DNA of 64,000 nucleotides, from NCBI GenBank assembly GCA_963738665.1, contig CAVTXL010000013.1:110038-174037 (forward strand), read 5' to 3'. This document shows, piece after piece, positions 44,825 through 55,010 of the stretch. Position numbers and translations under genes: made by a program. This DNA comes from JABDGM01 sp963738665 (GTDB taxonomy: Bacteria; Planctomycetota; Planctomycetia; Pirellulales; Lacipirellulaceae). The stretch's first letter is position 1, and every line of letters begins with the position of its first letter. The notes under the pieces were generated by a model that was given only the letters and a program-made list of their open reading frames with translations, made no database searches and was not told where the DNA came from.

Positions 44825-44961
44825 ACCGCGAGGCCATCGGCCGCGTAGTTGCGTATACGGGTGGTTGCGCGGCAATGGAATTGCCCTGCTCTGCAAAAAC
44901 CTGTGGACGGAAAACTGTCCGTCGGCGCCAGCAACAACCGCCTGCCTTTGCGGGAATTCGC

Positions 44962-46122
44962 ATGATTCCGTTCGACTTCCAACTGCCGACGCGGATCATC
45001 TTCGGGCCAGGCAAAGTGGCCGAACTGGGAAACGTGGCCGTGTCGCTCGCTGCTCGCCGCGTGCTGGTGGTCAGCGATCGAGGCATCATCGCCGCCGGCC
45101 ACACGCCGCGCGGCGTGGCAGCGCTCGAAACGGCTGGCATGACCGTAGCCCTGTTCGACGGCGTTGAAGAGAATCCGACGACCGAGCATGTCGACGCCGG
45201 CCTGGCAGTTGCTCGGGAATTCAAGCCAGAGCTGCTCGTCGGCATTGGCGGCGGCAGCTCGATGGACTGCGCCAAAGGCATCAATTTTCTCTATTCGTGC
45301 GGCGGCCGAATGGAGGATTACCGCGGTGAGGGTAAAGCCACCGCTCCACTGCTGCCGATGATCGCCGTGCCAACCACTTCCGGCACCGGCAGTGAGACCC
45401 AGTCGTTCGCCCTGATCTCCGATGCGAAATCAAGGACCAAGATGGCCTGCGGCGACAAGCGGGCCGCGTTTCGGGCCGCGATTCTCGACCCCCAGCTGAC
45501 CATCACCCAACCGCCGCGCGTCACGGCGCTGACCGGCATCGACGCGCTGTCGCACGCGATTGAAACCTACGTCACGCGCCGCCGCAACGCCATTTCGCAG
45601 GCCTTCAGCCGCGAGGCCTGGCGGCATCTCGCGCCGAACTTTTCGCGCGTGCTAGCCGAGCCGCAGAACCTGGCCGCCCGCGCGGAAATGCAGGTCGGCG
45701 CCTGCCTGGCCGGCCTGGCCATCGAAAACTCGATGCTCGGAGCGGCGCACGCGCTCGCCAATCCGCTCACGGCAGAATACCAAATTGCTCATGGCGAGGC
45801 GGTCGCGCTGATGCTCCCGCACGTGGTTCGCTACAATGGGCAAAACGGCAGGCAGATTGGCCATTTGTATCGCGACCTGCTGCGCTCCAGCGGCCACGCC
45901 GACGGAGAGCTGGACGCTGCCAGCGCCGCGGAAACGCTGGCCGCACTCGTTCGACAATTGGTTCGTTCGGCCGGGCTGGCTGGAAGACTGAAAGATTGCG
46001 GCGTGACGACCGACCGCCTGCCTGAGCTTTCGGCGGCGGCGGCCGAGCAGTGGACCGGCACGTTCAATCCAGTGGAGATCAATCGTGACGGCTTTCAACG
46101 GCTTTACGAAGCGGCGCTGTAA
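44962..46122 (+). CDS. Iron-containing alcohol dehydrogenase
   Basis: 386 aa from ATG 44962. Motifs: RIIFGPGKVAELG at the start, NAD-binding GIGGGSSMDCAKG near residue 95, AVPTTSGTGSE, metal-ligand region DALSHAIETY, and NSMLGAAHALANPLTAEYQ with ending HGEAV. Fe-ADH enzymes interconvert alcohols and aldehydes. Here it is coupled (138 nt downstream) to the aldehyde dehydrogenase, making a likely acid-to-alcohol path. Substrate chain type unknown. Confidence 0.92.
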   Translation: MIPFDFQLPTRIIFGPGKVAELGNVAVSLAARRVLVVSDRGIIAAGHTPRGVAALETAGMTVALFDGVEENPTTEHVDAGLAVAREFKPELLVGIGGGSSMDCAKGINFLYSCGGRMEDYRGEGKATAPLLPMIAVPTTSGTGSETQSFALISDAKSRTKMACGDKRAAFRAAILDPQLTITQPPRVTALTGIDALSHAIETYVTRRRNAISQAFSREAWRHLAPNFSRVLAEPQNLAARAEMQVGACLAGLAIENSMLGAAHALANPLTAEYQIAHGEAVALMLPHVVRYNGQNGRQIGHLYRDLLRSSGHADGELDAASAAETLAALVRQLVRSAGLAGRLKDCGVTTDRLPELSAAAAEQWTGTFNPVEINRDGFQRLYEAAL

Positions 46123-46141
46123 TGATTCTGCGTTGAGCGCT

Positions 46142-47350
46142 GTGCTTCGATCGATATTTGAATTGGATCGGCAGTTGTGCGCTCTGCCGCTGGCCATCGG
46201 TCTGTTGCTTCTGTTCTTACGCGCAACCATTGCCGAAGATTGGCCCGTCGTCCGCGGCGACAATGCGGGCACCGGCGTCGCCGGCGGAAAGCTGCCGGAC
46301 GAACTCGAGCAGTTGTGGACCTATAGGGTTGGCAAGACGGCGAGCTTTGAGGCGGCAGCGGTCGTCGCTCGCGGCATCGTGTACGTGGGCGACACCGACG
46401 GTGTGCTGCACGCCCTCCAGCTCGCCGACGGCAAGCCGGTGTGGACGAAGACGTTTGCAGAGAGCGGCTTCTCTGCCGCGCCAGCCGTGGATGGCGATCG
46501 ACTTTACATCGGCGATGTGAACGGCGTCGCCCGCTGCCTTGCGACTGCGGACGGCAAGGAAGTGTGGAAGGCGGAAGTCGGCGGCGAAGTCTGGGCGGGG
46601 CCCACGCCCCATGCAGACAAGGTGCTGTTCACGTCCGAGGCGGGCGCGTTCACCTGCCTCGACAAGGCCACAGGCGAACAAAGATGGCAATTTCGGATCG
46701 ACGCGCCGCTTCGCTGTTCGCCCACCGTGAATAACGGCCGGGCGATGCTGGCCGGCTGCGACAGCCTGCTGCATGGCATCAACGTGGACGATGGCAAGGA
46801 GGTCTTCACAGTAACAATCGACGGTCCGACCGGCGCCACGGCCGCGATGCGCCAGGGCCGTGTTTACTTTGGCACCGAAGGGGGCACGTTTTATGCGATT
46901 GAAGTGGCCGCCGCGGCCGGTCACGATCCGGCCGTGGCGTGGCTCTATCAAGACCCCAAGCGGAGCCGCTCCATTCGTGCCGCGGCCGCGATCACTGCCT
47001 CCCTCGTCGTCTACGGCAGTCAAAGCCGGGCCGTCTTCGCGCTCGACCCGGAGAGCGGGAAAGAGAAATGGACGCTGCCCATGCGGAGCAATGTCGATAG
47101 CTCGCCGGTGATTGTGGGAGACCGGGTCGTCGCGGCGACAACGGGTGGCAAGCTGTATTTGCTCGACGCGGCGGACGGCAAGCCGAGATGGGAAATTGAC
47201 CTGGGCGGCGGCTTCAATGCCTCGCCCGCCGTCGCCGACGGCCGGCTGGTCATCGGCAACACCGACGGCACGCTGTACTGCTTCGGGGCAAAAACGGAAT
47301 CGGACAAGTCATCAGGTCCCGACAGTCAGGCAACAGAAAGGGCAAAATGA
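46142..47350 (+). CDS. Exported PQQ-type beta-propeller protein
   Basis: About 402 aa. GTG 46142 gives a signal peptide (PLAIGLLLLFLRATIAEDW); the frame is open back to 46085, overlapping the ADH gene. Eight or so propeller units follow, each with YVGDTDGVLHALQLADGKPV-, YIGDVNGVARCL-, VYFGTEGG- or LYLLDAADGKPRW-type strands. Such PQQ-like proteins act as periplasmic dehydrogenases or outer-membrane scaffold (BamB-like). No cysteine pair or catalytic Asp is obvious, so scaffold is favoured. Confidence 0.8.
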   Translation: MLRSIFELDRQLCALPLAIGLLLLFLRATIAEDWPVVRGDNAGTGVAGGKLPDELEQLWTYRVGKTASFEAAAVVARGIVYVGDTDGVLHALQLADGKPVWTKTFAESGFSAAPAVDGDRLYIGDVNGVARCLATADGKEVWKAEVGGEVWAGPTPHADKVLFTSEAGAFTCLDKATGEQRWQFRIDAPLRCSPTVNNGRAMLAGCDSLLHGINVDDGKEVFTVTIDGPTGATAAMRQGRVYFGTEGGTFYAIEVAAAAGHDPAVAWLYQDPKRSRSIRAAAAITASLVVYGSQSRAVFALDPESGKEKWTLPMRSNVDSSPVIVGDRVVAATTGGKLYLLDAADGKPRWEIDLGGGFNASPAVADGRLVIGNTDGTLYCFGAKTESDKSSGPDSQATERAK

Positions 47351-47442
47351 GAAATTGAAAAATGCAGATTCCACAGAATACATTTCGATCAGCGCACTCC
47401 CATTTTGCATTTTTGCATTGATCATTTTGCGTTTTACATTGG
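47344..47442. repeat. 7-bp repeats upstream of the radical SAM gene
   Basis: AAAATGA, GAAATTG and AAAAATG at 47344-47364, then CATTTTG, CATTTTT, GCATTGA, TCATTTT, GCGTTTT and ACATTGG at 47401-47442 (near complements of the first block). The run is followed by TTCCCTTT. Confidence 0.65.
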
Positions 47443-47461
47443 TTCCCTTTAAAATCGAGCA

Positions 47462-48772
47462 ATGTCCACAACCTCCACCAAAACCGAAGTTGGTAGTTAC
47501 TTCATCAGCAACTATCCCCCTTTCTCCGCCTGGTCGGCCGAGCAGTTAGATGCAGTGCGAGCCGCGATGGCGGCGCCGCCGGCCGAGGTGCCGCTGGGGC
47601 TCTACTTGCACATCCCGTTCTGCCGCAAGCGGTGCAAGTTTTGTTACTTCAAAGTCTTCACCGATAAGAACTCGGCCGAAGTCGAACGCTACCTGGCGGC
47701 GCTCTCACGCGAAATTGAAGTGGTCAGCCAGTTGCCGGTGATGGGCGGCCGGCCTTTTCGCTTTGTTTACTTTGGCGGCGGCACGCCCTCCTTCCTTAGC
47801 TCGCGTCAACTGACCCGGCTGGTCGATCGACTGCGGGAGAATGTCTCGTGGGACAAAGCCGAGGAGGTCACCTTTGAATGCGAGCCGGGCACACTCTCAG
47901 AGGCGAAGGTGCATACGCTCCGCGAAATCGGTGTCACCCGGCTCAGCTTGGGCGTGGAGCATTTCGACGATACCATTCTTCGCGAAAACGGCCGGGCCCA
48001 TGAATCGGCCGAAATCTACCGCGCCTGGCCCTGGATCGATTCGGCCGGCTTCGCGAACGTGAACATCGACCTCATCGCCGGCATGGTCGGCGACAGCGAC
48101 GAAAAATGGCGCGAAGCGGTCCGCCGCACGATCGAACTGGCGCCGAACAGCGTGACGATCTATCAGATGGAGCTGCCCTTTAACACGGTCTACTCGAAAG
48201 ACATCCTGGGCGGCGTGATTGAAACGCCCGTGGCCGATTGGCCCAAAAAACGCGAGTGGGTCAATTGGGCCTTCGACCAGCTAGAGGACGCCGGCTACAG
48301 CACGTCAAGCGCCTACACAATGGTCCGCAACACCGACCAGGTGAATTTCAGCTACCGCGACAACCTGTGGCGGGGAAGCGATCTGCTCTCGACCGGCATC
48401 GCCAGCTTCGGCCACATCTCCGGCGTGCATTACCAAAACCACCCGGAATGGGACGCGTACTGCGGCAGCCTGGAGACGGGCCAGTTGCCGCTCGGGCGCG
48501 GTATGCAGATTTCACCTCATCAGAGGCTAGTGCGTGAAATGATCCTGCAGTTGAAGAAGGGATATCTCGATCTGCCCTACTTTGAAGACAAATTTGCCGT
48601 CGACGTCATCGATCGCTGGCGCGACCAGTGGAAGTCGCACCAAGAAGAAGGCCTAGTGACGATCGACGAAGACGGCCGCCGCATCGAGCTGACGCGCGAT
48701 GGCCTGTTGCGAGCCGATGCGCTGCTGCCGATCTTTTTCGAGCCGCAGTATCAGGGCGTGCGGTACACGTAG
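47462..48772 (+). CDS. HemW/coproporphyrinogen III oxidase-like radical SAM protein
   Basis: 436 aa. Radical SAM cluster motif C-R-K-R-C-K-F-C at ~54-61 (LYLHIPFCRKRCKFCYFKVF), GGGTPSFL, RLSLGVEHF, IDLIAGMVGDSDEKWR and the typical HemW C-terminal helix region. HemW-like enzymes bind heme and relate to oxygen-independent CPO; a methyltransferase-type role is also possible. Substrate not certain. It lies between the PQQ protein and the ferritin-like gene, in the same direction. Confidence 0.85.
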   Translation: MSTTSTKTEVGSYFISNYPPFSAWSAEQLDAVRAAMAAPPAEVPLGLYLHIPFCRKRCKFCYFKVFTDKNSAEVERYLAALSREIEVVSQLPVMGGRPFRFVYFGGGTPSFLSSRQLTRLVDRLRENVSWDKAEEVTFECEPGTLSEAKVHTLREIGVTRLSLGVEHFDDTILRENGRAHESAEIYRAWPWIDSAGFANVNIDLIAGMVGDSDEKWREAVRRTIELAPNSVTIYQMELPFNTVYSKDILGGVIETPVADWPKKREWVNWAFDQLEDAGYSTSSAYTMVRNTDQVNFSYRDNLWRGSDLLSTGIASFGHISGVHYQNHPEWDAYCGSLETGQLPLGRGMQISPHQRLVREMILQLKKGYLDLPYFEDKFAVDVIDRWRDQWKSHQEEGLVTIDEDGRRIELTRDGLLRADALLPIFFEPQYQGVRYT

Positions 48773-48947
48773 TGATTACTGATCCGAGCTTGTTGCCTGA
48801 ATGCCGCGCGATCAGCCGGTTCGACGAGACGACACTGGCTCGGCTACTGCGGCGGTGCCGGTGCTGCAATCCGACTCGGCATGCCTTTTGCTCTCCAAGG
48901 CCGGGGATTCTACCATCGAATTCCCATTCCAGAAGGAGATTTTACAC

Positions 48948-49373
48948 ATGGACAAGCAAGAACTCATCAAGCTGCTCAACCAGGACTTGGCCGGCGAATT
49001 CGGGGCCGTCCTGCAGTACATCACCTATGCCGCGAAGACCACCGGTCCCTACCGGCCCGAGCTCTCGAAATTCTTCCTGGCCGAAGTGCCCGACGAACAG
49101 GGTCACGCCCAGTTCCTGGCGAACAAGATCGTCGCCCTTGGCGGAGAGCCCGTCACCCAGGCCCGTGAAGTGCCGACCGCCAAGAACAACAGGGCGATGG
49201 TGGAAGCAGTCCGCGCCGCCGAACAGAGGGCGGTGACCGACTACACCCAGCGGGCCAAGCAGGCCGAAGAATTCGGCGACAAAGGGCTCGTCGTGCAACT
49301 GGAAGACATGGTCCGCGACGAGACGGGGCACCTCGAGGAAGTCGAGCGGCTGCTGCGCGATTGGCCGCTGTAA
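48948..49373 (+). CDS. Ferritin-like/bacterioferritin-type small protein
   Basis: 141 aa from ATG 48948, AAGGAG 8 nt upstream. Four-helix pattern with iron-binding acidic positions: AGEFGAVLQYITYAAKTTGP, EVPDEQGHAQFL, and DETGHLEEVERLL (E-x2-H motif). Likely a small bacterioferritin-type or DUF892-like iron or oxygen-stress protein. It is followed (3 nt) by a convergent Uma2 gene. Confidence 0.8.
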   Translation: MDKQELIKLLNQDLAGEFGAVLQYITYAAKTTGPYRPELSKFFLAEVPDEQGHAQFLANKIVALGGEPVTQAREVPTAKNNRAMVEAVRAAEQRAVTDYTQRAKQAEEFGDKGLVVQLEDMVRDETGHLEEVERLLRDWPL

Positions 49374-49375
49374 CG

Positions 49376-49987
49376 TCACACGTCCCAGGTGCGGCCATCT
49401 GCTGTGTGGACGACGCGAACGACCGGCCGGTCTTTGCCGCCCATTAAGCGAAACGTTAGCGGCAACACCTTGCTGGAGAGAAGTCGGCGCGTTTTCAACG
49501 TAGACCTGCCGGTCGATTTGAGATTCTTGCGGGACAATTGCCAGATCTCAAGCTGCCATGGGTCGCGGTCGACGATCAATAGTTCGCGTGTGGCGACCTT
49601 GCCGTAGAACGGAAGCTTATCGCGAGTGCGATCGTCGTCGCTGCTGATTTCGACGGCAAAGTCCGGTCCGCCACACCAGTGTGTATCGCAATTCCTTGCT
49701 TTGTTGGGTGCCGAATAGACGACCACGTCTCGACAGTGATAGTTGTGTTCCCAGCCTGATACACGGTCGCTGGCGTTCGCGCCAGGCAGCACGATGCCCT
49801 GATCCCGCGACACGACGGAACGCAACGCGTCATAAAAGCCACCGACAAAGTCCTGGTGCTCGTTATTCGGCAGCGGCGCCATCATGTATGTCCCCTCCCA
49901 GACTTCATCCCAGCGGTCGGCGCCGGCTGCGGCACGCTCGCGGCGGAGCAATTCGGCGAAATGGCGGTCCATTACAACAGTGGCCAT
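49376..49987 (-). CDS. Uma2/DUF820-family endonuclease-fold protein
   Basis: 203 aa. Uma2 pattern: WDEVWEGTYMMAPLPNNEHQ, RDVVVYSAPNKARN, CGGPDFAVEISSDDDRTRDK, KLPFYGKVATRELLIVDRDP (PD-(D/E)xK-like core GGPDFAVEI...). These restriction-endonuclease-fold proteins are very common in planctomycetes and cyanobacteria; function uncertain. The ATG at 49987 is the plain start; no partner gene is seen. Confidence 0.85.
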   Translation of the reverse strand: MATVVMDRHFAELLRRERAAAGADRWDEVWEGTYMMAPLPNNEHQDFVGGFYDALRSVVSRDQGIVLPGANASDRVSGWEHNYHCRDVVVYSAPNKARNCDTHWCGGPDFAVEISSDDDRTRDKLPFYGKVATRELLIVDRDPWQLEIWQLSRKNLKSTGRSTLKTRRLLSSKVLPLTFRLMGGKDRPVVRVVHTADGRTWDV

Positions 49988-50149
49988 GGTACAGGGCTCC
50001 TCGACACGACCAAAAGTCCCTCAACAATTGTACGCCGCGATATTTCTCATCGCAACGCGGCCGCGGTCGTCGCAATTGACACGACGTTCGTTAGCGGGTT
50101 TGCCGATGAAAAGTTGCCCTAGTGATGTGAATGTGATGAAGTTAAATGA

Positions 50150-50380
50150 ATGAGCGATTCCACCACGTATACTGTCAGCGACGGCGATTTGGTTTTGCAC
50201 CTGCAGGATGCCGGCAACGGCTGGTTTGCCGTGAGCACTCCTCTGGATCCGCACGTTCATACCCAGGCGAAAACAATCCCCGAGGCCTGTGAAATGGCCC
50301 GCGATGCAATGGATGCCCTGAGCGAGGCGCGCGCGCGATACATGAAGCAGATCGAAGACGCGATGTCTGGCTCGAATTAG
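50150..50380 (+). CDS. hicB: HicB-like antitoxin
   Basis: 76 aa: TYTVSDGDLVLHLQDAGNGW, then FAVSTPLDPHVHTQAKTIPE, then a helix ACEMARDAMDALSEARARYM. This matches the short planctomycete HicB type. Its usual toxin partner (HicA) is not upstream; instead a hicA-like remnant lies 17 nt beyond, on the opposite strand. The antitoxin by itself would be harmless. Confidence 0.8.
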   Translation: MSDSTTYTVSDGDLVLHLQDAGNGWFAVSTPLDPHVHTQAKTIPEACEMARDAMDALSEARARYMKQIEDAMSGSN

Positions 50381-50397
50381 CGCTTGGGTTCTGGGAT

Positions 50398-50589
50398 TCA
50401 CAATCCGCGACAGATTCCCCGTGCGGTGTAAATATCTATTTCATTATGGCGTGGCAACGCCTCCTGATCGCCAGTCGCAGGATGGATCCAAACATCATGC
50501 TTGCCGCCGTGATGGTGAAGGTGGCAACCGTGCGATCGCAGGTGCTCTTCGAGGTCGCGTCGCTTCCTGCGAAAGCTTCCGCACGTATC
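50398..50589 (-). pseudogene. hicA: HicA-like toxin remnant, opposite to hicB
   Basis: Minus-strand frame FRRKRRDLEEHLRSHGCHLH, then HHGGKHDVWIHPATGDQEAL and PRHNEIDIYTARGICRGL, the double-stranded RNA-binding-like fold of HicA with the catalytic His in GGKHD. It has no ATG or GTG at its N-terminus and begins directly after the purF stop (50597), so it is probably untranslated or read through from purF. Confidence 0.7.
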
Positions 50590-50596
50590 GTGAATT

Positions 50597-52198
<1,602 letters not shown>

Positions 52199-52201
52199 GG
52201 A

Positions 52202-52278
52202 ATTGCGGATTGCGGATTGCGATTGCAGAATTGGGACGCACAGCGAATCCTCAATCCGAAGTCCGCAACCCGAAATCA
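52202..52278. repeat. 7-bp repeats upstream of purF
   Basis: ATTGCGG, ATTGCGG, ATTGCG, ATTGCAG and AATTGGG at 52202-52235, then CGAATCC, TCAATCC, GAAGTCC, GCAACCC and GAAATCA at 52244-52278 (inverted, near-complementary). Lies 4 nt upstream of the purF ATG on the minus strand. Confidence 0.7.
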
Positions 52279-52453
52279 ATTTCCTCCCACTCCGCAGAGA
52301 AAGCGCCTGTTGCCGCCCACGATGAATTCTAAGTCCCAGTGGCCCTTCCCTCAACCACCGTGCTCTCTCGAGCGACCGCCAGCAAAAGAAGCGGATGAAA
52401 CCGGCCCGCCGCCAAGCAGTTCCTCGGAATACAGCCGCCGGGCCAAGATGACG

Positions 52454-52948
52454 CTATTGCTGCGCCGGTATGGCCGGAACGGCGGCTGCTGGCGGCTCAC
52501 GCTCGAAATCGGCAACTCGCTGCCGTGCTTCCAACGCCCGCAATTCCAACAGCCGCCAACGATCGGAATGAAACCGCACCAAGGCGTTGCGCTCGGCCCG
52601 CAGGTCGTCGAGCCGAAGCTGGGCCTGGAGCAAACAAATCCGCAAATCTTGCATCGGATAGAGCAACGGCCGGCCGGTGGAAAAACTGTCAAACGAGTGG
52701 TACTCGCGAAGCCGGTCTTCGTAGGCCTTGTTCTCTGCTTCGGCAATCTGAATATCGGCATCCAAATGCCGCTGCTCGCGCGGATAATCAACTTGCAAAT
52801 ACAACCGCAGCTCTAGATTGGCTGCCTCCAGGGCTCGCCGCGCAGACGCCCGTGCCGACTGCAACGCGTCATCCTGGGCGTGGGCCGCTGACGACGGCCA
52901 GGCAAACAGAGCGGCCACAAGGCCCAAGATTGAGAGGAAACGGTTCAT
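52454..52948 (-). CDS. Exported coiled-coil hypothetical protein
   Basis: 164 aa from ATG 52948 (frame open to 53011). Signal peptide FLSILGLVAALFAWPSSAAHA. The rest is highly charged and helical (ASARRALEAANLELRLYLQV, ADIQIAEAENKAYEDRLREY, LRLDDLRAERNALVRFHSDR). It would be periplasmic and form an alpha-helical bundle. Unknown function; lies upstream of purF in the same direction. Confidence 0.6.
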   Translation of the reverse strand: MNRFLSILGLVAALFAWPSSAAHAQDDALQSARASARRALEAANLELRLYLQVDYPREQRHLDADIQIAEAENKAYEDRLREYHSFDSFSTGRPLLYPMQDLRICLLQAQLRLDDLRAERNALVRFHSDRWRLLELRALEARQRVADFEREPPAAAVPAIPAQQ

Positions 52949-53107
52949 GAGAAGCCTCATCACTGGAGAGGAGCGGAAGAGAGGAGCCGCGAAGGCCGGC
53001 GGCCGCAGCACGGCAGAAGCACCGTGCTGACGGCTTCCAGCCTAATTGCCCGGTGCAGCGGCTGCAAATTCAGGCGATTGCGTGTGGCAAAATGGCAACA
53101 TCGAAGG

Positions 53108-53241
53108 CTAGTGCTTTGTCATACCTTGATTTTCGGATTAGCCGTAGGGCGCTAGCCCACGGTTCGTTCAGTAAAAACCGGGGGCTAGCGCCCCGCGGCT
53201 GATTTGTCGACCCCCAACACTTCGCGTTGACAGAGCACTAG
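53108..53241. repeat. MITE-like palindromic element
   Basis: Terminal inverted repeats CTAGTGCTTTGTCA (53108-53121) and TGACAGAGCACTAG (53228-53241), 13 of 14 complementary. Inside, AGCCGTAGGGCGCTAGCCC at 53140 faces GGGCTAGCGCCCCGCGGCT at 53182. 134 bp, no ORF. Confidence 0.7.
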
Positions 53242-53369
53242 GCACTCGCCCTCTTGGAAGAAGACTCGGCGGCCGATTCGGCACGTCACACGAGAACTGG
53301 CGCAACTTGCAACTTCCACAGATTCAACACCGCGCGATCCAAAGCGACAACGCACGTTTCGGACCTGAG

Positions 53370-54905
53370 TTACCGCGGGCGGCGCAGCCTAGCCGAGATC
53401 GATCCGCCGGCCAGCGTTTCGCTGTTCGTGCCCTGTGCGTCCTCGCAGCCGATTTGTAGCGGCGCCTCGACCAGCTCCACCAGCTCGTGGATATTTCCAC
53501 CGACGGGGCTGCTGCAATACTGCCCGTCGGCCACGTCAATCTGCATCGGCACGCCGTGGGTCGGAACGAGCATCGTCGACTCGACGTGGGCGCTGATTTC
53601 CGCGCCCGGCGCCACGCTCAGCCGGTATTGACCCAGAATTCGCCGCAGAGTGATGCGCAGAATGGCCAGCGCCAATGGCCCGCCGATGCACAGCCGCAGC
53701 CCCGCTCCAAACGGATGGTACGCATATGCGCTCGGCCGCAGCCCGCTCCAGCGATCGGGCAAGAAGCGCTGCGGCTGCGGATAAAGCTCGGGCAAGCGAT
53801 GCGTGACCAGCGGAGTAAACACGATTCCCGTGCCGCGCACTAGTTCGAGCGGCCCCAGCCGCACTGGCACGACGTTGATCCGTTGCGAATACGCCGAGGC
53901 CGGCAACAAGCGCATACTTTCCTTGATCACGCGATCGAGCAGCGAGAGATCTTCCCCTTTTGGCAGGGAGCCTAGATTCGATGGATCGGCGCCATTTTCG
54001 TCGCCGCTGGAAAGCTCATTCCACAATTGACGCATCACGCTCGGGTGCTGCGCCAACAAAAACATCGTCCATGACAGCGAATGGGCCGTCGTCATGTGGG
54101 CGGCTGAAAACAGCACCGACGCCTGGCCGACCAACTCCTCATCGCTCAACCCGCCCAGCTCATCGTGGCTGTGGACCAAAAGCGACAACACGTCGCGGCC
54201 GAACTGGCCGGACGCCCGCCGGTCGCGGATCATTGACATCACTTCGGCTTCCAGCACTTCCGCGAACGCAAGCAGCTCTTCGTAGCGCTGACCGAAGCGC
54301 TCGTCCGGCACCAGCGCCTCCACGCCCACCTCGTCGTTGAGGAGCACCCAGCGGGCAATCAAATCGCCCAGCCGGTAGGCCCGCTCCGGCTCGTCCAGGC
54401 CGAACAAGATCGTGCTCGTGACACGCAGCATGTAGTGCCGCATCTCTTCGGCCATGTCGCGCGTTTCGCCGGGCCGCCAGCCGGCCAGCATGTCGTCCGC
54501 CAGGCGCTCGATCGCTGGCCCATACTCGGAGATCGCCCGCAGCGAAAATGGCTCTTTGACCAGCCGCCGGTTGCGGGCGTGTTGCTGGCCGTTCATCGCC
54601 AACAGGCCGCAGGTCAGCCGGCGCTGGGCCGAACGCTTCGGACCACGAACGGCAAAGAAGCGGGCGTGAAAACGCTCGGTGTCGGACAGGACCTGTTGGT
54701 TGTATTCGGGGCTAAAAAGAAAGACGATCCGCTGGCCACCCTCTTCAATGGCACCGATCGGTCCATGGATCTCGTGCAAGTGACGAATGTTACCCAACAG
54801 ATTCGTGGCGAACTGGGCGAAAGATACCCGCGACACCGGTTCATGCCCGCGTCGTGGCGAGGCGTCAAACGGTAAGGCTTCGAGAGTTGCGGTCAACGGT
54901 GCCAT
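53370..54905 (-). CDS. Cytochrome P450
   Basis: 511 aa. Heme-binding signature FGAGLRLCIGG with Cys406, I-helix-like SAAHMTTAHSLSW, ExxR as ESMR and PERF-like QRFLPDRWSG. Catalyses an oxygen-dependent monooxygenation. A ~60-residue C-terminal extension after the P450 core is unusual. No redox partner gene is nearby, so it probably uses a distant ferredoxin. Divergent from no close neighbour; lies between the MITE-like element and proB. Confidence 0.92.
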   Translation of the reverse strand: MAPLTATLEALPFDASPRRGHEPVSRVSFAQFATNLLGNIRHLHEIHGPIGAIEEGGQRIVFLFSPEYNQQVLSDTERFHARFFAVRGPKRSAQRRLTCGLLAMNGQQHARNRRLVKEPFSLRAISEYGPAIERLADDMLAGWRPGETRDMAEEMRHYMLRVTSTILFGLDEPERAYRLGDLIARWVLLNDEVGVEALVPDERFGQRYEELLAFAEVLEAEVMSMIRDRRASGQFGRDVLSLLVHSHDELGGLSDEELVGQASVLFSAAHMTTAHSLSWTMFLLAQHPSVMRQLWNELSSGDENGADPSNLGSLPKGEDLSLLDRVIKESMRLLPASAYSQRINVVPVRLGPLELVRGTGIVFTPLVTHRLPELYPQPQRFLPDRWSGLRPSAYAYHPFGAGLRLCIGGPLALAILRITLRRILGQYRLSVAPGAEISAHVESTMLVPTHGVPMQIDVADGQYCSSPVGGNIHELVELVEAPLQIGCEDAQGTNSETLAGGSISARLRRPR

Positions 54906-55010
54906 GGCGGCGATGTGCGAAAAACCGTGGGAAAGAAGATGATTTAGCTAGCAAGCTGGTTTTGCGAAATTGCCGCCTACAGATTACGCAAAGACGCCAT
55001 CCTACCCCCG

